A stretch of DNA of 64,000 bases from Rhizophagus clarus (lineage: Eukaryota; Glomeromycota; Glomeromycetes; Glomerales; Glomeraceae). The notes beneath the pieces were generated by a model. The model was not told the DNA's origin. It searched no databases and saw only the letters and a program-made list of their open reading frames with translations. Made by a program: the position numbers and the translations under genes. Shown in pieces: positions 24,249 through 34,349 of the stretch. The stretch lies in contig BLAL01000060.1 in NCBI GenBank assembly GCA_015698045.1, positions 1,180,501 to 1,244,500 on the forward strand. The letters run 5' to 3'. Numbering within the stretch: the first letter of the stretch is position 1; the number at the start of each line of letters is the position of its first letter.

Positions 24249-26538
24249 TTATTCTTCTTCATCTACATCATCTACATCGATGAATTCATTCAATAAATCC
24301 TCTACATTATAATCAAAATTTCCTCCTCCATCGCTTTCTTGTTCGCTTTCTTGCTCATCATCATTGCCATCATCTGTATTAATTTTTTCGTATTCTTCTT
24401 CAGATTCATCTAAAATGTCGTCCGGGATCTCTCCAATTTCTTCAATTATTAATTTGTGTGACAAATCAACAAATTTATCGATCCATACATGTTCTATTAG
24501 GACAACACAATTATCTGAAGGAACTGTAATTTGATTAGGTAAACTTTCATTTGATAAAACATCACATTCATCATCATCATCATTAGTTTCTGCCAGAGCC
24601 TCTGCAATTCGAATGTTCATTTCAGTTTCGCTAATACGAGTATCATTTTTTTCTATACCATAAAAACCAAGTTCTTTCTTAGCATTGGACTTCCAATGCA
24701 TGATCATTTTAGCCATGGATTCTAGTCGACTTATATTCAAATTTAAATGCCGATCATTAAATAGCCAGCCAAGTGTTGAGAATCCTCGTTCGCAACTTGC
24801 GGAATTTGGACAAATCGCTAATAGATGGCGAGCGACTCTTGGGAGGCTGTTCGGTCGAGGATCAGTATCGATCAAATTCCACCAATTTAGAGGATCGTCT
24901 AGAGAACAAGATTCATCAAGATCAAAGGGTGGTTTATTATCACGGTAGTCCTTAATTTGCTCGCATAGAGCCCTGGATTCTTTAAGATCAAATCCTAACC
25001 TTTTACCAATTGTAGTAGCGCACCTCACGATCCTTGAATAAGCTTTGGCTGTGAGAGGCTTACTCTTAAATCGGGGATCTAGGAAAAAGCAGGTTATATA
25101 TTTGTCATCATCGAACTCTTTGAATCTTTCGTTCATCACGTTGAAACAATGGTTACGGAAGTTTTGATTAAATGATTTGGGTAATTGTTTCAAAACTGCT
25201 GATAGTCTTATCAAACTTAAAAAACAATCTCCAAGCGTCGCTGATCTTGATTCTAAAGCCAAGACGGCTTTTCTCAATGGATTTAAAACGAATGAAAGAA
25301 TTCGTAAATCGGAAAAAAAATTCCGTGTTTGGATAACACGTTTGACCTTATCGTTCAACAAATTACTTTCATTAGTAATAATTTGTTCTAGTACTGGTTC
25401 CAACCTAATTACCGAATCTACTGATTCGCTAGCCGTTATCCATCGCGTCTTACAATATAACTTAATGCCTCCTCCATGAATACTATTCTCTTTGATGAGT
25501 TGTGTGAGTTTGGCTCCAGCTTGATAAGAATTTTTAAAAAATGAAGCTAATGTATTAACTTTTCGTAATAAACGATCTCCAAAACTTTCTTTAAGTATAT
25601 CACACGCGATAAGATTGACCGCATGTGCTATACATCGTACGTTTTCGATGTTAGGGTATTTCTCTTCAATAATTTTGCGTGCATTCCGAACGTTTGAGGC
25701 ATTATCGGACACAATAGCCGATATTTTATTCGGGCTGATCCTTTCAATTATTTCTCCAATCACTTCGGCTACGTAATTACCTGTATGCGAATGTTCTGAC
25801 AAATCTTGAAGTTTATACAAATACTCTTCTCTCGACGGAGTCATAATAACAAAATTCCATATAGAACGATGAGTGAGGGACGTCTAACCATCGAACGTTA
25901 AATTATATTAATATTAATATTTACTTAAAAACACATTAAGAATATTGTTTTAAAAAAGTATAAAAAAAGTATTAAAAACCTAAAGTCAAATTAGCTCCAT
26001 TTTCAATGACGGATGTGACAGTTGAGTTCACCATTGATAATTCCCGCTCAAGTAACTGATCTGACAAAAATTCTCTGGTTGGCAGCTCATACGAAGAATT
26101 AAGCTCCTTTACAAAGTTAATAAAAAAAGGGTGCTCGACTATCCGGAATGAAATACCACATGCAACGAAAAATTTAGCCAAGGCACGATTAATCCTAGTT
26201 ACTCTACCATCAGGAATTTTTGTGGAATCATGGTAGTCTGTAATATTTAACTGATTACTCCCAACAATTTTTCTTTTTTTATTAACTTTATCTTCACGCT
26301 CTAATATTTTATTCAAATATTTTCTAACAATGGGTCCTGGAGCTTCCGAGCAGTGGTTTGCAAAGTGCTCTTCAAGTTTTGATATATCACCTCGTGACCA
26401 TGAAAAATTACAATATTTACAAGTGGCATGATATTTTCCTGAACCAATGGGATTTCCTCTAATAGCATCCTCCCAGGTAGAGCTGGGAGGCCTACCATCT
26501 TTATTTTTATTTTTTTCTAAGTCTAAAGTGCTGGTCAT
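24249..26538 (-). pseudogene. hAT-3 transposase, nearly complete, one stop in conserved motif
   Basis: The start chosen is the ATG at 26538 (MTSTLDLEKN); an upstream ATG at 26628 adds a Phe/Tyr-rich stretch unlikely to be coding. A BED zinc finger follows (STWEDAIRG...CKYCNFSW...LEEHFANHC). The first frame ends at 25972. After about 90 bp the sequence reads FDG-stop-TSLTHRSIWNFVI and joins the 531-codon frame ending at 24249. DGWTS holds the first catalytic Asp in hAT transposases, so the TAG at 25884-25886 replaces its Trp. The second Asp (SDNASNV), CIAHAVN and the catalytic Glu in the dimerisation domain (CPNSASCERGFSTLGWLF, about residue 350 of the second frame) are intact. The C-terminal tail is acidic. 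An intron between the two frames is likely, but no good acceptor precedes the FDG codons. One nonsense change is otherwise the only visible damage. Confidence 0.8.
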
Positions 26539-27374
26539 ATTGAAATGTGTATAAAGTTTTTTTATTTTGTACGTGTTTAAGTAAAAAAAGTAATGCAAGG
26601 CAAACACGAAGTAATTTAAAAAATCCATAACAGATAATCATATGATTTGGTTCAAATTTCAAGGTATAGCCGTAACAGTTGGGAATTATAACAGTAAAAT
26701 GATAAATAAAAAAAGGAGTTAAAGGAGTTAAAGGACGAAAAGTAACTGATTATTTTTGATATTAATGATGTCAGATCATTTCCTGAATGACCGTCAGATA
26801 TGATTGGTTGTGTGTCATGTGGTGGCTGAATTTTATTTTGTTACACTAATTACATTATTAGAAAAATGAAACTATGCCGAAACTATATTAAAGTATTAAT
26901 ATATATTATGCCAAAACTATGCCAAAATGCCGAAACTGTTTCGGCATTTCGGCAGTTTCGGCATTTCGGCATTTCGGCATTTTTGGCTGCTTGCCGAAAC
27001 CTAGTTTCGGCAGTTTCGGCAGTTTCGGCATGCCGAAACTCACTAGTTTCGGCAAGCAACCTTAGCTGAGGTGAGGAAGGATCTACGCAGAATTCTTTCT
27101 ATATGGACCCTGGCTGGTGCAGCTTGAAAAGCTCAAGCTAGCTCATAAGCCAGCTCGGCTAAATTCTTGATAGTCTGAAATTTTATTTGCGTATTTTTGC
27201 AGGATTTTCAATATCAGGTGTCAATTTTGCGTACCATTCATATAAAAAACCCTTGCGTACAGATCATAATAAATTTTTTTCTTGTCACCTGACCACTATA
27301 TATATATTTCTGGGTTCTAATGTTGTTTTTGATCTGTAAATGAAGAATTTGAAGAATTGGCACGCTCTTTATAT

Positions 27375-27530
27375 GGGGGCCTGTATAGCAAAACAAGGGG
27401 TTAAGCCTTAAAAAAAAAAAAAAAAATTTTATGATAATTATATACCAATTTTATTAAAAATTATAGATATAATAAAATTTTCAAAAAAAAAATTTGGACC
27501 CTAACCCCTTGTTTTGCTGTGCGGGCCCCC
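27375..27530. mobile_element. 156-bp MITE-like insert in hAT-1 transposase gene
   Basis: Terminal inverted repeats of about 30 bp start GGGGGCCTGTATAGCAAAAC on the left and match the complement of the right end with three differences. ATAT flanks both sides (27371-27374 and 27531-27534). Removing the insert and one ATAT restores the hAT-1 reading frame (EIY-KER). The interior is AT-only. The superfamily is not clear; a 4-bp ATAT duplication in AT-rich DNA is weak evidence by itself, but the frame restoration supports it. Confidence 0.75.
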
Positions 27531-29459
27531 ATATATTTCATAAATGGTTTGAATATGCTGACGAGCATTTGTTTCATCTGTAAAAATTTCTAGCTTATTA
27601 CGAGGGTCTAATATTGCTGATATGATTGAGTTTTTATCTATTATTTCCCAATATTCATCAATTTTACTAGATATTACTTTTGCTACTTCTCGTTGAGTAT
27701 TATTATCATTTTCTTCAAATCTTTTTAGATGTGATTGTATTTCTATATAAACAAGGCGAACTTCTTCCATTGTTGGATAAGAAATTCCTGACAAGTATCT
27801 TGTGGCCTTTTCTAAAGGTTCCAGAAGTAAAATGGTATCCTATTTAGAAAAAATTAGCATTAACAAAAAAATTAATACATAATTTCTTATTAAATTAAAT
27901 ATAATTTGTTTTATTTACCTTAATTGCAGTCCATTTACTATTAATTGGACAAAGAAATTTTATTAATTCATCATCAGCTACTAATAAATTTAAAGCAGGT
28001 TCAAGTTCTATAAAGCATTTCAGCATATAGTATGTGGAATTCTACCAAATTTCAATATCCAAAATTGGTTTTAAATGACGAATTTTTTTTAATTTACAGA
28101 ATTGTTTAAGTGCATTATTAATTTGAGTTGATTTTTTAATAGTTTTTGATAATTTGCGCACTTTAATTACTGTAGCATCAACTAGTCTTAAGCCTTGTTT
28201 AACTTCCAAATTCAATACATGTCCAGCACAACGATAATGAGAAAAGGTTATCATTGAAAATTTATTATCAAAAGATGAAGCAATTTCACAGCCACAAACC
28301 ACCATAGCTGATTTATTATCAGTAGTTAAGGCAATAATTCTATTTGAAATATTGAATTCTTGTAAAACTCGCATAATCTCATTGGAGATATTTATTCCTG
28401 TATGACTAATATTAAAAGGAATTATATTAAGTAAAAAATTACATAATTTCCAATCAGAATTTATATAGTATAATGTCAAACTTAGAAAACTTTCTTGATT
28501 TATTGAATAGCTCCACATGTCTGCTGTCAAGGAAAATCATCCAACAATCTTGCAAAGTTTATTTTTGATTTGATTTCTTTGGATATTGAATGAATCAGTT
28601 ATTAAATCTATTAATAAAAAAAAATAATTGAATGTTATTATAAATTAACATTTAATTATTAAAGTAAACCTAACCTTTTACTTTGTATCTATTAGGTATT
28701 GTATAGCATGGACAAAAAAAATTAATAAATTTTTTAAAATAATAATTTTCAACTATAATAAATGATTGTAAATCACAAATTAACCATTGAATAAGACAAT
28801 TATCATGCTCTTCTTGTTGTTTTTTTTCAAATGGATCTTGATTTTTATTTTTAACAACTTTAGTATATTTCTTTGTAGGGACATTTATTTGATGTTTTTC
28901 AAGATATCTTCGTAAAGTAGTTACACTAGTTGTTAATTTGTATTTGAATGAACATCTTTTACAAATATTAAATCCTGGAGGAGAAGGAGGATCTTTATTA
29001 AAGTATAACCATACTGTGCTTTCTCCTACTAAAGATGAAGTTTCAGAACCTTGAAAAATTTGGTTTATTGATTCATTAGGATTGATATCATAATTCCATT
29101 CTTGGTTATCAAAATTTATGTATTCTTTATTATTAAAATATTCAAGGTTATATTCATCATCATCACTTATTACTGTTTCTTCAGATAATAATTCCTTTTC
29201 TATTTCTTCCATAATAGATAATTTAACTTTAGGTTTATATTTTATAAATTTTTTTTTTTTTTTTAATTATCCTTTTTTGCATTTTACATAAAAACTTTTT
29301 TATCATTTTCAATCTTACTCAAAATGACTCATTTTGATCTGATTTGAATTTCAAAAATTTTTTTTTTTTATCAGTTTCAAAGATTCATATTTAGTTAAGT
29401 TAAATCAGATGATTCTTTTTAATACAAAGAAATTGGCTTTTTTTGTTTAATCAAAATTT

Positions 29460-29625
29460 AATTAAAAGTAAATATTTAATCTGATTTGAACATTCTGGAT
29501 TAAAAATAAAAGTATTAATTAAAAGTAAATATTTAATCTGATTTGAACGTTCTGGATTAAAAATAAAAGTATTAATTAAAAGTAAATATTTAATCTGATT
29601 TAGATGTTCCAGATTGAAAATTCAG
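29460..29625. repeat. 57-bp tandem repeat, 3 copies
   Basis: Three copies of a unit containing TTAAAAGTAAATATTTAATC followed by TGATTTGAACATTCTGGATT lie upstream of the hAT-1 transposase start, still inside hAT-1. Confidence 0.8.
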
Positions 29626-29639
29626 GTATAAAAGGAAAA

Positions 29640-30330
29640 TTGTTTTTTTTATTGAGAAGTACACACATTATAGCCTTTTATAAAGGGAAATTTGATTCTA
29701 ATCTTGGTTTGGTTTAAATTTGAACGAATATTTTTTCTGTAAACTTTATAAATAAAAAGGAAACCTGTTTCTTTTTTTAGTTTAATTAATTATAAAATGA
29801 TTTTTTTCAATAATACCATTTATGTAAATTAAATGATTTTAATAAATATTTAAAAAAGGTTACTCTTGATTGCGCATCTAAGAAAAGCTATGATTATATG
29901 CCTATCTTAATTGTGCCAAAAAGAAAAAAGGTTACTCTTGCTTGTACCATTATGCTTATCCCTATCTGCGCCCTTTAAAAAAGGTTATAATCATATGCTT
30001 ATCCTTCGAATTTTCAAAAAAAAAAATTTTAAAAAAGATTACCCTTTACTTGTACTCCTAAAAAAAGTTATAATTATATATTTATCTATGCGAATTTATA
30101 TTAAAAATTATTATAACCTAAATTATTATCAAAAATAAGAGAAGAAAAGAATTGACTTTACTGTCAAAGTCAAGAGAATGTAACTTATCATTGAATTCAA
30201 AAACAATTTGATTAATAAAATTATTACAAATAAAAACAAAAATTAGTAAATAATTTGATTCAATTATATTGAATAATAAATATACAGTATTTTATTAATA
30301 AAATTAATAATAATAAATAAATATCAAAGT
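29640..30330. other. Non-coding interior of hAT-1
   Basis: AT-rich DNA between the transposase start and the right subterminal array. A degenerate repeat of AAAAAAGGTTACTCTTGCTT type occurs around 29855-30065. The open frame at 29911-30138 has no recognisable features. Confidence 0.4.
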
Positions 30331-30334
30331 TTGA

Positions 30335-30545
30335 CCAGGCCAAGTAGGTTCAAGTCAGTCCAAGTAGGTCCAGTCAGTCCAAGTTAATCTGAGTCAGTCT
30401 GAGTCAGTCCAAGTCAATCTGAATCAGTCCAAGTCAGTTCAAGTCAGTTTGAGTTAGTCTGAGTCAGTCTGAGTCAGTCTGAGTCAGTTTAGAGTCGGTC
30501 TGAGTCAGTTCAGAGTCGGTCTGAGTCAGTCTGAACTGAATTGAG
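30335..30545. repeat. Right subterminal array of hAT-1 (GTCAGTCTGA-type)
   Basis: About twenty tandem copies of GTCAGTCTGA/GTCAGTCCAA. They are roughly the complement of the left array motif, so the two arrays are inverted with respect to each other, as expected for transposase-binding subterminal repeats. Confidence 0.8.
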
Positions 30546-30636
30546 CAGTGAGTCATAAGCTGACTTGAAACTGTGCTCAAGCTACTCGTTTATCGAGTTT
30601 TACCATCTCTAGATAGGGATTAGAAATAGTAGGGAT

Positions 30637-30668
30637 GGTTAGGGTTAGGGTTAGGGTTAGAGTTAGGC
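30637..30668. repeat. Telomere-like TTAGGG repeat tract
   Basis: GGTTAGGGTTAGGGTTAGGG continues into TTAGAGTTAGG, giving about four TTAGGG units. It lies 25 bp outside the right TSD of hAT-1. The left flank has four GGGATA units. TTAGGG is the usual fungal telomere repeat. Confidence 0.7.
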
Positions 30669-31160
30669 TCTATATAGATGAAGAAATATTTATTAAGTAA
30701 TAATTTTATTTATACAAATAAAGATAACATAATATTTCAACACCAAAAAAAAAAATAAAGATAACATAATAAAATACAACAAATAATAGAATTTATTTAT
30801 GGAGACTTACTCAACTTAATTCCTAGAAATGTTTCCATTTAATTTCTGGAAACATTTCCAATTAGTTTTTGGAGAACGTTGCATCACAACGTTCCCAATT
30901 TAGTTTCTGAAGACATCATTCAATTTAATTTCTGTAATGCCCCCAATTTAGTAATTTTTGTGACGCCCCCAATTTAATCTCTAGCAATGGGCCAGATTTG
31001 AATCTGACCCATTAAATTCAATTAGATGATGGGCTTAAACTTAGCCCATCAAATTTGAAATCAACTCTTCTTTGAAAGATATTAATAATATTTTAATATA
31101 ATATTTTAGTTTTAATAATAATGCATTTTGGCAAATATAAAGTGTAAATATTTCTTGAAT
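30669..31160. other. Gene-free stretch with short diverged repeats
   Basis: At 30800-30990 a degenerate unit of about 35-50 bp recurs (ATTTAATTTCTGGAAACATT, CAATTTAGTTTCTGAAGACA, CAATTTAATTTCTGTAATGC). No gene was seen. Confidence 0.5.
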
Positions 31161-31164
31161 ATAG

Positions 31165-31640
31165 TCACGTGATAATTGTTGTTTTGGTAAAGGTAATTGT
31201 GAGAGTCGCAAGAGTTGTAGAATTGTAATGGTTATGAGACTTCGAGATTAAGTTTTTGTGGAGTGAAGTTTGGAAGGTCTTGCGGTTTATGAGTTTCGTG
31301 AAGTTCAAAAGTTTGTGAGATGAGGGTGTCGTGAACTTCATGGAAGTTTTATGAGGTGAAGTTTGAAAGTTCGCAAAATTTAAATTTATGAGAAAAGGCT
31401 TGAAGGTCATGAGATTTATGAGTTCTGTGATGTTCATGAAGTTTTGTAAGGTGGAGTTAGTGAAGTTTTGTGAAGTTCAAAGATTTGTAAAGTTATAAGT
31501 TTGCAAGGATAGGTTTAAAACGTCATTCAGGAGTTCTGTGAAATTCGTGAAGTTTTATAAGATGAAGTTTGAAAGTTCGTAAAGTTTATAAGTTTGTAAG
31601 GTTCATAAAGTTTTGTAAGTTGAGGTTTGCGAGATTTCTA
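31165..31640. repeat. Degenerate GAAGTTTG/GTTCGTGAAG satellite
   Basis: The block is made of short words (GTGAAGTTTGAAAGTTCG, AAGTTTATAAGTTTG) repeated in shifting order at roughly 30-110 bp spacing. Open frames on both strands (31165-31437 and 31569-31760) follow from its low complexity and are not called as genes. Confidence 0.6.
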
Positions 31641-32095
31641 AAGCGAAAACACGAAATATATTATTTTTTTTGGGTAAAACTGATGCGTATACACATACTT
31701 GACGGGTATACATATCAGTCACTGGACATTTCTGGAATCAGGGGAGTCAAATGGATTTAATAAATAAATATGCAGCTTATCAATCACTTTTTCTACTATG
31801 ATTTATTAGTAAATATTCAAATTTCTAGTTTTTTCGTTACATGTAAACTTTGATTTTTATCCAATAAATATGTGTAAAAAATTTTTTTTCTTACTTTCCA
31901 AGTTCTAACTGATACGCCAATATAATTTTCCAAGGGTTGTTTATTAATGACAAGTTGGAAGAATCTCTCCTTAAAGTTAGCCATTTTTTTATTAAGATAC
32001 TATAAATTTATAATTGAATAGAATATTTTATAACTATAAAAACAAACTTAGTCTTCAAAATTATACTAATTTTATTTAAGATCTTGTTTTTAAAT
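31641..32095. other. Gene-free stretch
   Basis: AT-rich, no coding frame or clear repeat seen. Confidence 0.35.
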
Positions 32096-32500
32096 GAAAA
32101 TAATATTATTCAGTTTAAAAGTTGGTGGCTGCCATATAAATCTGATATGGAAAAGGATAATAGAACAAAATTATTAATTAATGAATATTATTTTGAAACA
32201 TGTAATTAGAATTTTATTTAAAATTAAATTATTGATATTTTTTTTAATAAATATTGTATAAAAAAGTTGAAGGTGAAGTTTAAAAGTGTCTGTAAACTAA
32301 ACGCTTTTTGGATCTGACACTTACTGTATAATAAAGAATTCACTTTCTTGGCTATTTCTCAACAATGTACATATAAACTTTCAACCAAATTTTACAACAA
32401 TACAACTATATTAATGTTTAACTTGTCACATAAAAATCTTTTGGAAAGAACTAATATTGGCAGAAGGATCTCAGTTTAAACTTTGCTGAAATCTTCAAAT
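32096..32500 (+). repeat. Dispersed repeat, copy 1 (inverted copy at 55.41-55.73 kb)
   Basis: This segment matches the reverse complement of 55410-55730 over about 350 bp. Shared stretches include AAACATGTAATTAGAA, CTGTAAACTAAACGCTTTTT and AACTAATATTGGCA. No coding frame was recognised. It adjoins a block of palindromic GATATC motifs in both places, so the two are probably parts of one family. Confidence 0.7.
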
Positions 32501-33000
32501 CCGCCACAATATCTTAACGATACATTTTCAACATCTTCACGATAACATTACAATTTTTTTAAATGATATCGTGACGATATATTTATGATAATCTTAACGA
32601 TACCTTTTCAACATCCTCGCGATATTTGAAATTTGATATCGTTCTGATATCATTCTGATATTATATCGATTTATAGTCTCGATGTCGTGATGATGTTGAA
32701 ATGGAAATTGTGATGTTATTGTGAAGATGTTGAAAATGTATCGTTAAGATTATCATAAATATATCATCATGATATCATTTAATATATCGTCATGATATCA
32801 TTTAATATATTGTCACGATATCATTTAAAAATTAATATTATCGTGAAGTTGTTGAAAATGTATTGTTAGGATATTATAATTATGTCGTTATGGTATCATT
32901 AAGATCACTAAATATTTTATTGAAATATCGTGATGACATTTAAACTGTATCAGAATGATAATGAAACGTAGTAGATACATTCAATAAATTAAATCAATTT
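32501..33000. repeat. Array of palindromic ATATCGTGACGATAT-like motifs
   Basis: Many copies of GATATCGTGACGATAT, ATATCGTCATGATATC and close variants, each self-complementary, are packed into 500 bp with AACATCTTCACGATA spacers. The motif recurs singly at 33175, 33463, 33620 and 34190, and in blocks at 50630-50860 and 55740-56200. Confidence 0.7.
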
Positions 33001-34349
33001 TAATTGGTTTAAATTAATTTGTTTATTAATTAATTAATATATATATATTTTTTATAATGCAATTATGACAATTATGATGTTTTAATTGTTATTTAATTGT
33101 TAAATATTGCGAATTACGGTAATTAAAGGAAGAATATCCCTATCTCTGGATAGGATGACATAAAATAACGTGACGATATCAGTTCAACACTAATATTATA
33201 TTGAAACTTGTTAAAAATGTTGAATTAGAGTGTCTGGATTATGGCGCAAGCTCTGCGAAATTAAAGTTACGATTGTACCTGATTAAATTAAGCCGAAACA
33301 CTTGAACCTAAAAGAAACAAAAGAAACGTTATTATAACGTTCCTTAGAAAAAGAAAAGAAAAAAAGAAAATTCATATAACATTTCTTACAAAAAAAAAAA
33401 AAAAAAAAAAATATTAAGTTTCGCATCTCTCTCACCGGATGGTTAACATAAAACAACGTGACGATATCGTTATGACACTAATATTATCTTGAAACTTGTT
33501 TAAAATGTTAAATTGATAAGTTTCTGATTACGACGCAAGTTTCTGCGAAATTAAAGATACGGTCATGCCTGGTAAATTACTTAGACATCTCTCTTTCCGA
33601 ATGCTAATATAAAACAACGTGACGATATCATTATGACACTAGAACAATCGCATTCCCAAGTATAAAAAAGAGGGAAATAATACTATACCGAAACTTTCTT
33701 TACGCACATTCCGAATTTCGTCCAAATTTCGTCACAAATATTATTATACACTACTATTAAAAAATTTTTCTTTTTTAAAAAAAAATAATAATAAATAGAT
33801 AAATAAATAAAAAAAATACATCCCAAATTTCTGTTATATTGTTAAAAAATATTTCTAAACAATATTTGCACAGCGAGAGCTAAAATTTGTAAAACAATTA
33901 ATATTATTATAAATAACTTTTTGTTTCGTATCTGTCAAGGTGTCGAATAAACTATTTTTCAATGTTGAGATTACGCCGGAATAAAAAATAGACGCGTATA
34001 TGATTGTTAATATTATTAAGAAATATTTTAAATAGACTGACAATATTAAAATGTAAGTTATTACAGTAAAATGTAGAGAATGGAGTAGAAATAACCATCG
34101 TGCGAATGTTTTAACAAACAAACAATGATTTTGATTGGATAATCAATACAAAGTCACGTTATCATGTGATAAGTAATGGACCGGTCACGATACCATAATG
34201 ATATCAAAACGATATTGTTGCATTTATTTAATAAAAAAAAGATACTGTATCATTTTGATATTGTTAAAACAATAATGAATTTAATGAGTAAACGTAGTAT
34301 AAACTTATATTTATATTGTAAATTTATTAATATAATATTACTAATAAAG
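33001..34349. other. Gene-free stretch with three related GTGACGATATC segments
   Basis: The sequence TAAAACAACGTGACGATATC and its downstream 60-80 bp (GACACTAATATTAT, GAAACTTGTT) occurs at about 33160, 33450 and 33610, a diverged repeat with roughly 150-300 bp spacing. The frames at 33855-34121 and 34176-34442 have no recognisable domain. Confidence 0.4.

Larger units (their letters stand above)
22303..27064 (-). mobile_element. hAT-3: innermost hAT transposon, 4762 bp
   Basis: The 19-bp terminal inverted repeats TAAGGTTGCTTGCCGAAAC are identical at both ends (22303-22321 and complement 27046-27064). The exact 8-bp TSD GCTGAGGT lies at 22295-22302 and 27065-27072. Both ends carry clusters of GCCGAAA/TTTCGGC motifs (22311-22510 and 26875-27055), likely transposase-binding sites. 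It encodes a minus-strand hAT transposase and a second minus-strand gene. Identical ends suggest it is the youngest of the three. Confidence 0.92.
20360..27318. mobile_element. hAT-2: non-autonomous element nested in hAT-1 transposase gene
   Basis: The ends are AGGACCCAGAAATATACATA (20360) and its near-exact complement ending GGGTTCT (27318). The exact 8-bp TSD AATGTTGT lies at 20352-20359 and 27319-27326. Only about 2.2 kb is its own (20360-22294 and 27073-27318); the rest is hAT-3. No transposase frame was found in it, so it probably used a hAT transposase made elsewhere. The motif TTGCGTA occurs three times near the left end (20442, 20487, 20530) and three times near the right end (27187, 27227, 27253). 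The interior carries exon/intron-like units. Confidence 0.8.
19988..29212 (-). pseudogene. hAT-1 transposase gene, split by two insertions
   Basis: The start is the ATG at 29212 and the end a TAA at 19988-19990. An acidic N-terminus (28670-29212) is followed by a BED zinc finger, STVWLYFNKD...CKRCSFKY...LRRYLEKH. The next exon (28530-28042) has the first catalytic Asp (SLTADMW), the second (TTDNKSAMV) and RCAGHVLNL. Further exons run to 27535. After the insertions, the last part (20351-19988) holds the C-terminal dimerisation block with the catalytic Glu (ATSVASEQVFSVAGH). The gene is broken by a MITE-like insert (27375-27530) and by hAT-2 (20360-27318). It also has a TGA at 28537-28539 (GRF expected), a stop in the conserved TRWNS motif near 28040, a TGA at 20314-20316 and a frameshift near 20265. 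Removing each insert and one TSD copy restores the frame across the junction. Confidence 0.8.
18301..30611 (-). mobile_element. hAT-1: outer hAT transposon, 12.3 kb with nested inserts
   Basis: The ends are TAGAGATGGAAG... (18301) and its inverted, imperfect counterpart ...TTACCATCTCTA (30611), a termini type seen in hAT elements. An 8-bp TSD, GATAGGGA, flanks both ends (18293-18300 and 30612-30619). The left copy sits in a GGGATA tandem tract, so its boundary there is slightly ambiguous. The element carries a minus-strand transposase gene (29212 to 19988), subterminal repeat arrays at both ends and a large minisatellite. About 5.2 kb belongs to hAT-1 itself; the rest is hAT-2, hAT-3 and a small MITE-like insert. 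Confidence 0.8.

Noticed and set aside
31165-31437. 90-codon minus-strand ORF
   Set aside because: It lies wholly in a degenerate satellite; its Thr, Phe and Asn composition follows from the repeat.
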